Position numbers and translations under genes: made by a program
DNA from: Acidobacteriota bacterium
Lineage (GTDB): Bacteria > Acidobacteriota > Vicinamibacteria > Vicinamibacterales > UBA8438
Assembly: GCA_011523845.1 (NCBI GenBank)
Contig: WTFV01000252.1
Location: 1-64,000, forward strand
Reading direction: 5' to 3'
Length of the DNA stretch: 64,000 bases
Shown here: in pieces, positions 54,366 through 64,000 of the stretch
How positions within the stretch are numbered: the stretch's first letter is position 1
Layout of the letters: each line of letters opens with the position of its first letter
The notes under the pieces: generated by a model
Told to the model about the DNA's origin: nothing
The model's input: only the letters and a program-made list of their open reading frames with translations
The model's database searches: none

Positions 54366-55247
54366 TCACTCGGCGCCGTACGCCTGATCGTCGCGGAGTA
54401 TCACGACCTCGACATCGCTGATCTTGCTGCCGGGGACCGGCTTCTTCCGGAGCTGGACGGTGCGGTCGTCCGGCAGCAGGTGGCCCAGGTGCGTGCGGGC
54501 CGCGTGGCGGATGGCTTCGGCGGCCGCTTCGTGCTCGTTCAGCAGCAGCTTCGCCGCGACCGTGTGGGCCTCGTCGATGAAGTTGTACCACTGCGTCTCG
54601 CGCGAGTCGTCCTTCTCGTCGTAGCGGTACTCGAAGACCGCTTCGGCGATCAGGTTCTTGAGCGCTTCGACGTCGAGCTTGCAGTCGCGCGTGGCGATGA
54701 TACCGGCCTTGTCCGGCCAGCTTCGGAACTCGGTGCCGACTCCGAAGTCGGTGCGCAGCCGGCGCGGCTGCGTCTCGTATTCGGTCCGGACGAGGATGCG
54801 GACAGTGACGTACTCGGCGACGGTGTTCGTGCGGATCTCGAAGGTCGGCTTATCGCCGCTGCTGTCGGTTTCATCGCCTCCGAGTTCCGTCAGGAGCTCC
54901 TGTAGCTTGTCGTTCCGGGTCGCGTCGTTCGTCCAGGTGAAGGTCATCTTCTCGCCGTCGATGAACGCCTCGGTGTCCATCGCGATGATGCGCGGCAGCT
55001 GGTCGTACCAGGGGTGGCCCTCCAGCCTGGCGTCCGGCTCGAACAGACTGTCGAGCAGCCCGTTGACCTGGGCGGCCCGGTGGAGCGTGACGAGGTTGCG
55101 ATGGTTCGCCAGTCTTGAGTCGACGTTCACCAGGAGAGTCGAGACGGGCGGCTCGGTGTCGAACGTCACGGTCGTGGGACCGGTGAGCCGGTTCATGGTC
55201 AGGTGCAGCGGGTGCCAGCGCTTCAGGGTGAAGGGCGGTTGCGTCAT
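54366..55247 (-). CDS. Hypothetical protein
   Basis: 293 aa ORF MTQPPFTLKRWHPLHLTMNRLTGPTTVTFDTEPP... Confidence 0.6.
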   Translation of the reverse strand: MTQPPFTLKRWHPLHLTMNRLTGPTTVTFDTEPPVSTLLVNVDSRLANHRNLVTLHRAAQVNGLLDSLFEPDARLEGHPWYDQLPRIIAMDTEAFIDGEKMTFTWTNDATRNDKLQELLTELGGDETDSSGDKPTFEIRTNTVAEYVTVRILVRTEYETQPRRLRTDFGVGTEFRSWPDKAGIIATRDCKLDVEALKNLIAEAVFEYRYDEKDDSRETQWYNFIDEAHTVAAKLLLNEHEAAAEAIRHAARTHLGHLLPDDRTVQLRKKPVPGSKISDVEVVILRDDQAYGAE

Positions 55248-55597
55248 CGTCAGTTCTCCGGAGTGGAGTAAGCGTTCCGTTCCTTCAAGAGTGATCGAGA
55301 GGGTGGTCTTCGACGGCTATGGCCGCCTTCGTGATCTCGTGGAGCACTCGGGCTCGCCGTGTTCGGCGTTCACGGCGGCTTGCCGCACTCGCGTGGGAGC
55401 GTGGGGACGAAGTCGTGAGGCGTGGCGGCGGCTCCTGCCGTCGTTCACCGATCCCGCGATTCCCATTGTCGCCTCTCCGCATTCTCCCCCCGTGGCTGCC
55501 GTTCCGTTTCCTGCCGATGTTCGAGAGGCGGGGCGGCGCGTTCAGCGCCGGGTGTCGTCGGGGGTGGTGTCGCGGTCAGCGTCGGACCGCTGCGGCT

Positions 55598-55800
55598 CGG
55601 TGAGAATCCCGCGTGCGTGGGGGAGGGCCGAACACGCTGCAGACGATCGAGAGCGGGTGATCCGGGCGCGCGGGAGAAGCGCCGCTGTGTCAATCGCGAC
55701 GCGGTAGGATGGGTTCCTGCGTGCGGGGAATCCGTCCGGCAAGGCGTGGTGTCTCCGGCGGGTCGGGTGATTCCGGCGCGCGGGAAGGGAGCGCGATCTG
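55598..55800. CRISPR. CRISPR-like palindromic repeat cluster (degenerate)
   Basis: Units around 55607, 55661 (GGGTGATCCGGGCGCGCGGGAG), 55715, 55772 (GGGTGATTCCGGCGCGCGGGAAG): spacings 54,54,57. Confidence 0.35.
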
Positions 55801-55848
55801 GACTCGAGGATTGCGGCGAACGTCCGGCGTCCTGCCGGTATCCGCGTG

Positions 55849-56907
55849 TTATCTCGGCGGGTTCCCGGGCGTTGCGTCGTGGTTGGCGCTCTCCCGCCGC
55901 CGCGCGCGTTCCCGTAACGCCCGGATCCCCGCCCGGTCTCCGGGCGGGTCGAAGATCGAGACGAACGCTGCGTTCCTCATCGCCGGCGAGTCGGCCCTGA
56001 TTGTTCTTCGCGCTGCTCCTTCCAGGTACATCGGGTTGGCGGGCGTCGGCTCCATGATCGTCCACCGGACGCCGGGTCCGGCGACCGCGAGCACGAGCTC
56101 GAAATACTCGGCGAGCATCTGCACGCCGTCGGGGTCGAACGCGATGGCGGGGACGTTCTCGAACACGAAGTACCCCACGGGCCGTACCGGCCGGGTGGTC
56201 CACATCTCCCCGTCGAAGAAAAGGTGCGTCTTCCGTGCGCTTCCGTCCTCGTCGGCCGGTGCGCCGTCCCTGCGCTGCAGCATCACGTGCGGGCTCGCGT
56301 CGTACCGGATGCCTTCGGGCGATACCAACTCCTGGTTCGCGTACTCCCGGAACTCCTCCTCGGTCCCCTGCTCCGGTACGTAGCGGGGGTCCCACTCCTC
56401 GATGGGGAGCCCCTCCGTTTCGGCGCGCCGCCGCTCGCGGATGAACGCGGCCGTGCCTTCGCCTTTCGTGGTCAGCCGGCAGGTGTCCTCGGGCCAGAAC
56501 TCGCGGCCGCGGTCGACGGTGCTCTCGACGAGCCGTTCCTCGATGGCCATTTCGTGGATGATGGAGAGCCTCTCGGGGAGCGACGGTTCGGGAGCCCTGG
56601 GCGCGGCCGACGGGTCGTCGATCAGCAGCAGCAGGTCCTCGCGCTGCATCGCCCGGCGCGCCAGCGATCGCGTCGCCCGTTCGGACAGGGTGACGAGCGC
56701 GTCCCAGTGCAGCTGGCCGTCTCCGTCGAAGGCGACGGTCATCCCGATGTGGTCGAGGACGAGCATCGCGCGGCGGCGGCAGCGCTCGCACAGGTGGGCG
56801 TTGCGCTTGGTCGCGTCGCCTGCGCCACAGCTCATGAACGTGGTGAACAGCGTCTGGTCGGCGGGGCGCTGCGCGCAGTACTGGCACGTCGTGGTCGGAG
56901 ACTGCAT
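55849..56907 (-). CDS. Hypothetical protein with N-terminal zinc-binding motif
   Basis: ATG 56907 MQSPTTTCQYCAQRPADQTLFTTFMSCGAGDATKRNAHLCERCRRRAM. Confidence 0.6.
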   Translation of the reverse strand: MQSPTTTCQYCAQRPADQTLFTTFMSCGAGDATKRNAHLCERCRRRAMLVLDHIGMTVAFDGDGQLHWDALVTLSERATRSLARRAMQREDLLLLIDDPSAAPRAPEPSLPERLSIIHEMAIEERLVESTVDRGREFWPEDTCRLTTKGEGTAAFIRERRRAETEGLPIEEWDPRYVPEQGTEEEFREYANQELVSPEGIRYDASPHVMLQRRDGAPADEDGSARKTHLFFDGEMWTTRPVRPVGYFVFENVPAIAFDPDGVQMLAEYFELVLAVAGPGVRWTIMEPTPANPMYLEGAARRTIRADSPAMRNAAFVSIFDPPGDRAGIRALRERARRRESANHDATPGNPPR

Positions 56908-57330
56908 GGGACTGAATGTTTGGGGTGGCCGTTGCTCCTCGGCGGCGCGTGCCTGCCGGAGCGCGCTGGGTGGATCTACTGCGGTTGTGGGTGCGGCGAC
57001 CTCGACTCGGATTGCTTCCGGGGCTTGCTGCTCGAGGATTCCATTGGAAGCCGACCCTTGGAGCGTAGACTCTACCGCTTCCTCATGACTTGCGAGATGC
57101 GCGTCGATACCGTTCGACGGAAGAACGCGACTGGAACGAGACGTTCGGCAACGCTCGGCTCGGATCCGCCGGCTGCCGGCGAGCCTTCGTGAAATCGCTC
57201 TTGAAAGGTGAGAACCAGGATGTTTGACGGCGTCCGACCGCTGGCGGTTGGGCAGGTCCGGCGGGCCATCAGTTGCGTTGTCGGCAGGGCGAGGTCCGGT
57301 ATGGCGACAGGGTGACGCTGGAGTGGTTCC

Positions 57331-60300
57331 ATGCAAGCAGGGGCGATGAGCGCGTTCTTGCCGTTGACGCCGGGACAGCTCGGGGTGTTTTTCGATCATC
57401 TCGTCGAACCGTCGGGTCATGCCTACAACATCGGGCGATTCCTCGAGATGGACGGCGCACTCGACGTCGACGCGTTCCGGAAGGCCGTCGCACTGACCGT
57501 GCAGTGCACCACCGCACTGCGAATACGGATCGTCGTCGACTCGGACATGCCTCGTCAGTGCATTCGGAACCGGAACGACTCCGCACTTTCGTTGCTGCCT
57601 GCAGTAGTGGACGTCGGTTCGGCGCCCGACGCGGAGGCCGCGGCGCATCGGCGCATGCAGAAGTCCTTGACGACGCCATTCGACCTGGCGGAGGAGCCTC
57701 TGTTCAGGAACACGCTGTTCCGGTGCGCCGACGACAGATGGCTGTGGTGCATGGTCACTCATCATGTCGCCATCGACGGGTGGTCCGGACACCTGTACAC
57801 ACGGCGCGTGGCGGCGTTCTATTCGGCGCTGGCCGCCGGCGCGCCGTTGCCGGAGCTCGATGACGACGAGGCGTATCGGAACTGGATCGGGAAGGAATGC
57901 GTCTACGACGGCTCCCGGCGGCAGGCTCGTGACCGCGCGTACTGGGTGGAGCTGCTGGCGGGCCGGGACGCGGCGCCGAACTGGAAGGGTGCGCCGCCGC
58001 CGCGGGGCAAGAGCTTCGTTCGCCGGCGAGCGGCGTTGTCCCCGGAGCGGATGGGGGCGCTTCGGGCTCGGGCGGATGCTTCGAGCACGTTCACCGGTTG
58101 CATCCTGCTCGCCGCGGCGGCGCTGCTCGACGCCGCGCATTCCGGAGACGAGGATGTCGTGCTCGCGTTGCCGCTGCCAGGGCGCGCCGGACGCTCGGCG
58201 TGGCGCACGGCGTCGATGGCGTCCAACGTGGGATACGTACGGATCGATCGGATCTGGCGCCGGAGCCTCGGAGAGCTGATCCGCGAGGTTTCCAGGCAGA
58301 GCGGCCGGGCCCTGCGCCACCAACGCTACCGGCACGATACGCTGCAACGGGAACTGCTGCCGAGCGTGGGAGGCGCGACCGGGGATTTCGCGCGACTCGT
58401 CGTCAATCTGATGTCCTTCGTCCGGAACGACTGGTTCGGTGATCTTGCGTGCAGAACCCGTGTTCTCTCGAACGGGCCGGTGGCGGACCTGCATCTGGTC
58501 GTCGACGGCACGTCGAGCGTGGACGACGTGGACGTCATCCTGAACGGAAACCGGGACATATACGACGAGGACGACCTGCCCCGTTATCTGGCTCGCCTGA
58601 ACACGACCCTGGATCGGCTCTGCGCGTCCGGGGATGCGACACCGCTGGCGGGCCTGGCTCTGGCGGACGCGGCGGAGCTGTCGGCGCTGTCCGGTTTCAA
58701 TGCGACGGCGGCGGTTCCCGAGTCGGGGATGCCGCCGAGGGCGCTGCCGGGCCTGCTGTCGTCGCAGGCGCTGCTGCACGCGGACCTGGCCGCGGTGGCG
58801 GACGGGAACGGGGGGCGTCTGAGCTACGGGGAGCTGGAGGCGCGCTCTAACCGTCTGGCGCGGGAGCTGCTGTCGCGGGGCGCGGGTCCGGAGACGGTGG
58901 TGGCCGTGGGCCTGGAGCGCTCCCTGGAGATGGTAGCGGCGGTGGTGGCGGCGATCAAGGTGGGGGCGGCGTATCTGCCGCTGGACGTGACGTATCCGCC
59001 GGCGCGTCTGTCGTACATGCTGTCGGACAGCGGGGCGCGCCTGCTGATGACGGTTCGGGCGCTCCGGGAGCGGTTCGCTCCCGAGGTGGCGGGTGCGGGC
59101 TCCGGTCCCGCGGTGCTGCTGCTGGACGAAGAAGCGCTGTGCTCGTCGGTGGCGTCGCGCTCGGCGGCGCCCGTGGGGGACGAGGAGCGTCCCGGGCCGC
59201 TGACGCCGGACAGCCTTGCGTACCTGATCTACACGTCGGGCTCGACGGGCCGACCGAAGGGCGTGGGCAACACGCAGCGGGGCGTGCTGAACCTGGTCGC
59301 AGCGCAGCGACGGGGGCTCGACCTCGCGCCGGGGGACCGGGTGCTGCAGTTCGCGACGCAGGGTTTCGACCTGGCGGTGCACGACATGCTGGTCACGCTG
59401 GCGGCGGGGGCCACGCTGTGCGTGCCTGCCGAGGCGGTCCGGCTGGACGAGGACGCTTTGGCGGAGTTCGTGCGCGAGCAGCGGATCACGCACGCCTTCT
59501 TCGTGCCGTCGGTGCTGTCGTCGTGTCGGGCCGAGAGCCTGGCGCCGGTACGCAGTCTCGCCGTGGGGGGCGAGGCCTGTCCGCGGGACGTGGTGTCGCG
59601 GTTCGCGGCCGGCCGGCGCATGGTGAATGCGTACGGCCCGACGGAGACGGCGGTGTGCGCCACCATGAGCGCGGCCCTGGACCCGGTGGTTGACGGCGCG
59701 GCGGACCCGCCGATCGGCCGTCCGTTGCCGAACACGGCGGTCCACGTGCTTGACGGTCGGCTGCGGCCGGTTCCGGTGGGGGTCTGGGGCGAGCTGTACA
59801 TCGCCGGCGCGCACGTGGCGCGGGGGTATCACGGGCGTCCGGGTCTCACGTCGGAGCGCTTCGTGGCGTGTCCGTTCGGCGCGCCCGGCTCGCGGATGTA
59901 CCGTACCGGCGACGTCGGGCGCTGGCGCACGGACGGGGTGCTGGAGTTCGGGGGCCGCGTGGACGGCCAGATCAAGTTGCGCGGGTACCGGATCGAGCCC
60001 GGGGAGGTGGAGTCGGCGCTGCGGTCGCAGCCCGGTGTCGGCGAGGCGGCGGTGGCGCTGCACGAGGCGGCGGGCGAGCCGCGCCTGGTGGGGTACGTGA
60101 CGCCGGCGTGCGGTCCCGGCGCACAGGCCCCTGCGCCGTCGGACCTGCGTGCGGCGTTGGGCCGCCGTTTGCCCGAGTACATGGTGCCGTCGGCGGTGGT
60201 GGTTCTGGAGGGGCTGCCGCTGACGCCGAGCGGGAAGCTGGACCGGCGCGGTCTCCCGGCTCCGGACATGATCGGCGCGACGGAGCACGTGGCGCCGTCG

Positions 60301-61419
60301 ACACCCGAGGAGGCGCTGGTGGTGCGCCTGTTCGAGGAGTTGACGGGCGCGTCGCCGGTGTCGGTTCTGGACGACTTCTTCGCCCTGGGCGGTCATTCGT
60401 TGCTGGCGATGCGTCTGGTGTCCTGCCTGCGGGAGTCGACGGGAGCGTCGGTGTCGGTGCGTTCGGTGTTCTCGGCCCCGACGCCGCGGGGACTGGCGGC
60501 CGTGGTGGCCGCGAGCGGTGGAAGCGAGCGGCGCCTGCACGATCCGCTGCTGCCTCTGAGAACGGGCGGTTCCGGGCCGCCGTTGTTCTGCGTGCACCCG
60601 GCCGGCGGCGGCGCCGTGATGTTCAAGGGGCTGGAAGCTCACGTGAATCCGGACGTCCCCATCTACGGGCTCCAGGCGCTCGGGATCGATCGCCCGGTCG
60701 AGCAGCAGGCCCCTTCCTCGGTGCGCGACATGGCTGCGTGCTACGTCGATGCGCTCCGCGCAGTACAGTCGGACGGCCCGTATGCGTTGCTCGGCTGGTC
60801 GCTCGGCGGCGTCGTCGCCCACGAGATGGCGGCCATGCTGGAGTCGGACGGCGGCCGGGTGGCGACCCTGCTCATGCTGGATTCGCGCCTCGGCGCCGAC
60901 CTGCCGGCTCCCGGGCAGGAGGAAGGGCGCACCGAGCGTGAAGTCCTGCAGCGGATGCTGAAGTCCAGCGGCGTGGAGCACGTCCTCTCGGACGGGGAGG
61001 ATCCGTATCCGGAGGCGCTGGAGATAGCGACGCGGCAGAGGACGGTTCCGGCCGGAACGGACATCGAAGCGTTCCGTCGCATCATCGCGAACGCACGGCA
61101 GGGGGAGGCCGCGCTGCGCGGGCATCTCCCGAGCAGGATCCGTGCTCCGATCACCTACGTACGGGCCGCGGACAACCCGCGCGACGATCTGCGGCGGGTG
61201 CTCCGCGAGTGGACGACCGGCCCCGTGGCGGTCGAAGAGGTTGCGGAACTTCGCATGCGGCTCTTCCTCGCCGACGGCGTGCATCCGGAAGTCGGGCGCA
61301 TGGTCGCGGAGACACTCGAGGCGGCCGTCGGCCGGCGGGTGCCCGCGCCGGGTCCGCTCCGTGTCGGCGGCCCCGGCGGTGCGGTGTCGGCTGCGCCGCC
61401 GGCGCGGCGCAATTCCTGA
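57331..61419 (+). CDS. Non-ribosomal peptide synthetase, single module C-A-T-TE
   Basis: [108 protein letters not shown]. Confidence 0.95.
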   Translation: MQAGAMSAFLPLTPGQLGVFFDHLVEPSGHAYNIGRFLEMDGALDVDAFRKAVALTVQCTTALRIRIVVDSDMPRQCIRNRNDSALSLLPAVVDVGSAPDAEAAAHRRMQKSLTTPFDLAEEPLFRNTLFRCADDRWLWCMVTHHVAIDGWSGHLYTRRVAAFYSALAAGAPLPELDDDEAYRNWIGKECVYDGSRRQARDRAYWVELLAGRDAAPNWKGAPPPRGKSFVRRRAALSPERMGALRARADASSTFTGCILLAAAALLDAAHSGDEDVVLALPLPGRAGRSAWRTASMASNVGYVRIDRIWRRSLGELIREVSRQSGRALRHQRYRHDTLQRELLPSVGGATGDFARLVVNLMSFVRNDWFGDLACRTRVLSNGPVADLHLVVDGTSSVDDVDVILNGNRDIYDEDDLPRYLARLNTTLDRLCASGDATPLAGLALADAAELSALSGFNATAAVPESGMPPRALPGLLSSQALLHADLAAVADGNGGRLSYGELEARSNRLARELLSRGAGPETVVAVGLERSLEMVAAVVAAIKVGAAYLPLDVTYPPARLSYMLSDSGARLLMTVRALRERFAPEVAGAGSGPAVLLLDEEALCSSVASRSAAPVGDEERPGPLTPDSLAYLIYTSGSTGRPKGVGNTQRGVLNLVAAQRRGLDLAPGDRVLQFATQGFDLAVHDMLVTLAAGATLCVPAEAVRLDEDALAEFVREQRITHAFFVPSVLSSCRAESLAPVRSLAVGGEACPRDVVSRFAAGRRMVNAYGPTETAVCATMSAALDPVVDGAADPPIGRPLPNTAVHVLDGRLRPVPVGVWGELYIAGAHVARGYHGRPGLTSERFVACPFGAPGSRMYRTGDVGRWRTDGVLEFGGRVDGQIKLRGYRIEPGEVESALRSQPGVGEAAVALHEAAGEPRLVGYVTPACGPGAQAPAPSDLRAALGRRLPEYMVPSAVVVLEGLPLTPSGKLDRRGLPAPDMIGATEHVAPSTPEEALVVRLFEELTGASPVSVLDDFFALGGHSLLAMRLVSCLRESTGASVSVRSVFSAPTPRGLAAVVAASGGSERRLHDPLLPLRTGGSGPPLFCVHPAGGGAVMFKGLEAHVNPDVPIYGLQALGIDRPVEQQAPSSVRDMAACYVDALRAVQSDGPYALLGWSLGGVVAHEMAAMLESDGGRVATLLMLDSRLGADLPAPGQEEGRTEREVLQRMLKSSGVEHVLSDGEDPYPEALEIATRQRTVPAGTDIEAFRRIIANARQGEAALRGHLPSRIRAPITYVRAADNPRDDLRRVLREWTTGPVAVEEVAELRMRLFLADGVHPEVGRMVAETLEAAVGRRVPAPGPLRVGGPGGAVSAAPPARRNS

Positions 61420-61435
61420 TTCAGCCGGATCCGGC

Positions 61436-61567
61436 ATGACAGGTCGCAACTGGTCGATGGACGGAGACGAGTTTCAGGTGCTCGTCAACGGCCTGCCGGA
61501 AAAATCTCGTAAGTTATATACAACAAAAGACTTGCTGGTGATTGAATGGCCTTTCTTCCCTCGTTGA
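61436..61567 (+). pseudogene. Truncated MbtH-like ORF
   Basis: MTGRNWSMDGDEFQVLVNGLPEKSRKLYTTKDLL...; N-terminal FxVLVN resembles MbtH, then shifts to AT-rich unrelated sequence. Confidence 0.45.
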
Positions 61568-61892
61568 ATCCCTCTTTCTGAACGGGAATCTACCGGGCTG
61601 CCGAAAACGTCCTCGGACCCTCGGACCCGCCCGAGCGCGGTGCGCGGAATGCGCGGACGAGCGCGGGCGCGCGAACCGCGCAGGCTGAGCGTCCCGGGTC
61701 GGTCCGACGCCCAACGGTTGCCGACGTACCAAGTTGTGCGGATCGACCAGCTTGGGAGACCGGAGCGGCAGGCCACCCCGAACGCCGGAACGACGAGTCC
61801 TTGGGCTCTACCGACGACCCTGGACCCCACAAGCAGTATACTGTCGGAGACGTCACGCGCTGATCACCCACAGGTTGAGCGAGGTTGCTGCG

Positions 61893-63044
61893 ATGAGGAG
61901 AACATGCATCTCGGGGGCTCTCTTGCTCCTCGTCGCGGCGTGCGGCGAAGATTCTGACAACGTGAACCCCCTGGCGCCGTCGGCCGTTGGCCAGAGCGCC
62001 GCGACCTCGACCGCTCCCCCCCCCGGGGGAGATGCCGGCGAGCAATCGGATGATGCGCCTGTGACAGTGGGCGCACTTTCGGCCGATGGGCCGATCCAGG
62101 GCCTGCAAACAACCGGCACCTGCCAGCTCAACTGGTACAAGGGCAGCTCGGCGAGCGCCCTCGGCGACCGCATCGGTGCGACGCTGACGGTGCGCGAGGG
62201 CGAGCATGTGGACAACATGCTGGTCCGCGAGGGCACCTGCACCGAGAAGATCGGCGTCCGCAACGCAGACCTTGTGGGAACAATAAAGATCCTCGGCCAC
62301 AGGAGCTCGCGGCGCTGGGTATACGCCGACAGCCCGGCCCGCGTGTGGGGCTCGTCAGTAGACAACTCTGTTACCTCCGAGCCGGATCTGCACGTCCGTT
62401 TCCGTGCGGGCTCGGCGAGAGCGGTTCTGGTGATCAAGGACGACGATGCGCGACTGAACCAACCCGATCCGCTCCAGGTCACGCTGAAGGCGCCCCCGTC
62501 CGCATCCGCCTGGACCCCCAACCAGTCCTACAGTTTGGGCCACGTGCTGAACTGGAACAACGCCCAAGGTGATCCCACGTTCCCGAACCTCGTCAACCAC
62601 GCCGGATGGTGGATTCGGACTCGGCAGGCGGCGTACGGCGCCCAACGGGTGGACGGCGGACGGCCGGGGAGCGCACAGTATCCGTTATTCCCGAACGACC
62701 CGAACGACTGGGACCCCGCCAGCACGGTACGCACGGTGGAGATCCGGTTGGACCGGCCGTGGGGCGCAGGCGATTACCGCATCCGCCTGCGAGCGGTCGG
62801 CAGCGCCCGGTTGACCCCATGGGAGACGTCGTCGAGGGCCGCGGTGGCGAACGACTTCCGCTCGGCGATTCTGACGGTGCCGAGCGGGCGGGGCTTCCAG
62901 CACGAGTCGGTGACCGTCGTATGCCCATCTCGGGTGACCCGCAACGGCAGCACTCGCCCTGCCCGAAGGGGTACTGTACGGTTACAGGTGCTCGCTCCTT
63001 ATCAGGGAGTGGAGGTTCGCCCGAATCAGGTCCGCGTCTGCTGA
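61893..63044 (+). CDS. Lipoprotein of unknown function
   Basis: MRRTCISGALLLLVAACGEDSDN: signal with lipobox VAAC; 383 aa. Confidence 0.7.
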   Translation: MRRTCISGALLLLVAACGEDSDNVNPLAPSAVGQSAATSTAPPPGGDAGEQSDDAPVTVGALSADGPIQGLQTTGTCQLNWYKGSSASALGDRIGATLTVREGEHVDNMLVREGTCTEKIGVRNADLVGTIKILGHRSSRRWVYADSPARVWGSSVDNSVTSEPDLHVRFRAGSARAVLVIKDDDARLNQPDPLQVTLKAPPSASAWTPNQSYSLGHVLNWNNAQGDPTFPNLVNHAGWWIRTRQAAYGAQRVDGGRPGSAQYPLFPNDPNDWDPASTVRTVEIRLDRPWGAGDYRIRLRAVGSARLTPWETSSRAAVANDFRSAILTVPSGRGFQHESVTVVCPSRVTRNGSTRPARRGTVRLQVLAPYQGVEVRPNQVRVC

Positions 63045-63725
63045 AGGGCTCGGGAATCTCCACTGACGAAGTCAGACGGAGACGACACCACCCATCGTTG
63101 CGTCGCCGCGTGCTCACGCGGCGACGCGGAGGCCACAGGACGGCATCGTCGGTCAGCGCAGCATCCGCACGTGCTCACCGGTGTCAAGGCTCGCCGTTGT
63201 CGCGGCGACCCGCCGGAGGCGGGCTGTCGGCCCTGACACCGGCTCCGCGCGCGCTCCAGACCGGCAGTTGCCCGACGATGCCGGACCCTGACCCTACCAA
63301 CCCCAACCGCTCCACTCGATCGCTTCTTCTTGGAACACGAATCGGGCGGGGAGCCAGAACGTGGACATCCGCAGCGATGGCGAGGCGCAAGCGGACATCG
63401 AACGCGGACGGCGGCGAATGCGACAGCGACCGACGACGATCCCGGCGGTGAACCGAGGCGGGCAGGCGGAACAGCAGCGACACGGGAAAGAGCGGCGGGG
63501 GGAACGACCTGGCTCCTGTCACCGGTCGGGTGGCAGGAGCCAGCATACCCCATGTGCTACATGGGGCTGGCGAGGGGATGCTGCGCCCCCCTCGGACCCC
63601 TCGCTGTGGGGCGCCTCGCTGCCGGGCTGTCCCCCGGCTCGACGCCGACCGCCTGCGCCGTCCCGCCGACGCCGCAGCCGGCAGCAATGGACTTCGGGTG
63701 GGCCGTCCCAGCGGTGCGGGAAGGC

Positions 63726-64000
63726 TCACTCCCTCGTCATCGTCGCGGCAGCCGTGATGTCCCCACACTCGGCGGTCTCGAACAGTTGATTGAAGACCGC
63801 CGTGCCGTCGGAAAGGAACAGGAGCGTGATGCTGGTGACCCTGGTCTCACCGCAATCGGGGTCGGGCATCGTACCCTCGAAGTCGTCGTCGGGGAACGTG
63901 AACTCGCCGTCCTCGTTGATCGTGCCAACCGTCTGTGGAATCTCTTCCGTGCTGCCGAGAATCACAATCGTACCGTTCAGCGTCACCTGCGACCCGGACT
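63726..64000 (-). CDS. Hypothetical protein, 5' end outside window
   Basis: Open to window edge: ..SGSQVTLNGTIVILGSTEEIPQTVGTINEDGEFTFPDDDFEGTMPDPDCGE... Confidence 0.5.
   Translation of the reverse strand, partial: SGSQVTLNGTIVILGSTEEIPQTVGTINEDGEFTFPDDDFEGTMPDPDCGETRVTSITLLFLSDGTAVFNQLFETAECGDITAAATMTRE

Noticed and set aside
55849-61449. 1866-aa minus-strand ORF
   Set aside because: Most of it is antisense to the well-supported NRPS (57331-61419); arises from lack of stops in GC-rich DNA. Only 55849-56907 kept.
1-64000. tRNA/rRNA genes, complete CRISPR-Cas locus, retron or diversity-generating retroelement
   Set aside because: No rRNA or tRNA-like stretch, cas gene or reverse transcriptase motif was recognised by eye; a tool scan would be needed to exclude tRNAs.

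Overview
GC-rich window. About 57 kb (1-57,000) looks like a plasmid/ICE/phage-like accessory region: dense, small, mostly minus-strand genes of unknown function, with an ArdC-like antirestriction protein, a large polyvalent-protein domain, DUF6573-like, sce7726-like, HD, metallophosphoesterase, RNA-ligase-like and DnaJ-domain genes. A more chromosome-like segment follows: a single-module C-A-T-TE NRPS, a truncated MbtH-like ORF and a lipoprotein. The accessory region carries four mobile elements encoding RNA-guided-nuclease relatives. Two are near-identically organised IscB elements (about 22.3-24.0 and 26.3-27.9 kb), bounded by the same inverted repeat, with no transposase; both IscB copies have lost the RuvC-I Asp and RuvC-II Glu but keep the HNH motif. 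The other two are IS607-type elements: one with serine recombinase plus TnpB, one TnpB-only with an in-frame amber codon that splits a SLOG-like gene. Other notable content: orphan CRISPR-like palindromic repeat clusters, three AbiEii/DUF6036-like nucleotidyltransferase modules (one fused to a left-handed beta-helix), paralogous hexapeptide-repeat genes, an inactivated ComM-like ATPase and several frameshifted genes. All calls were made by eye from sequence and the ORF track; no database search was run.
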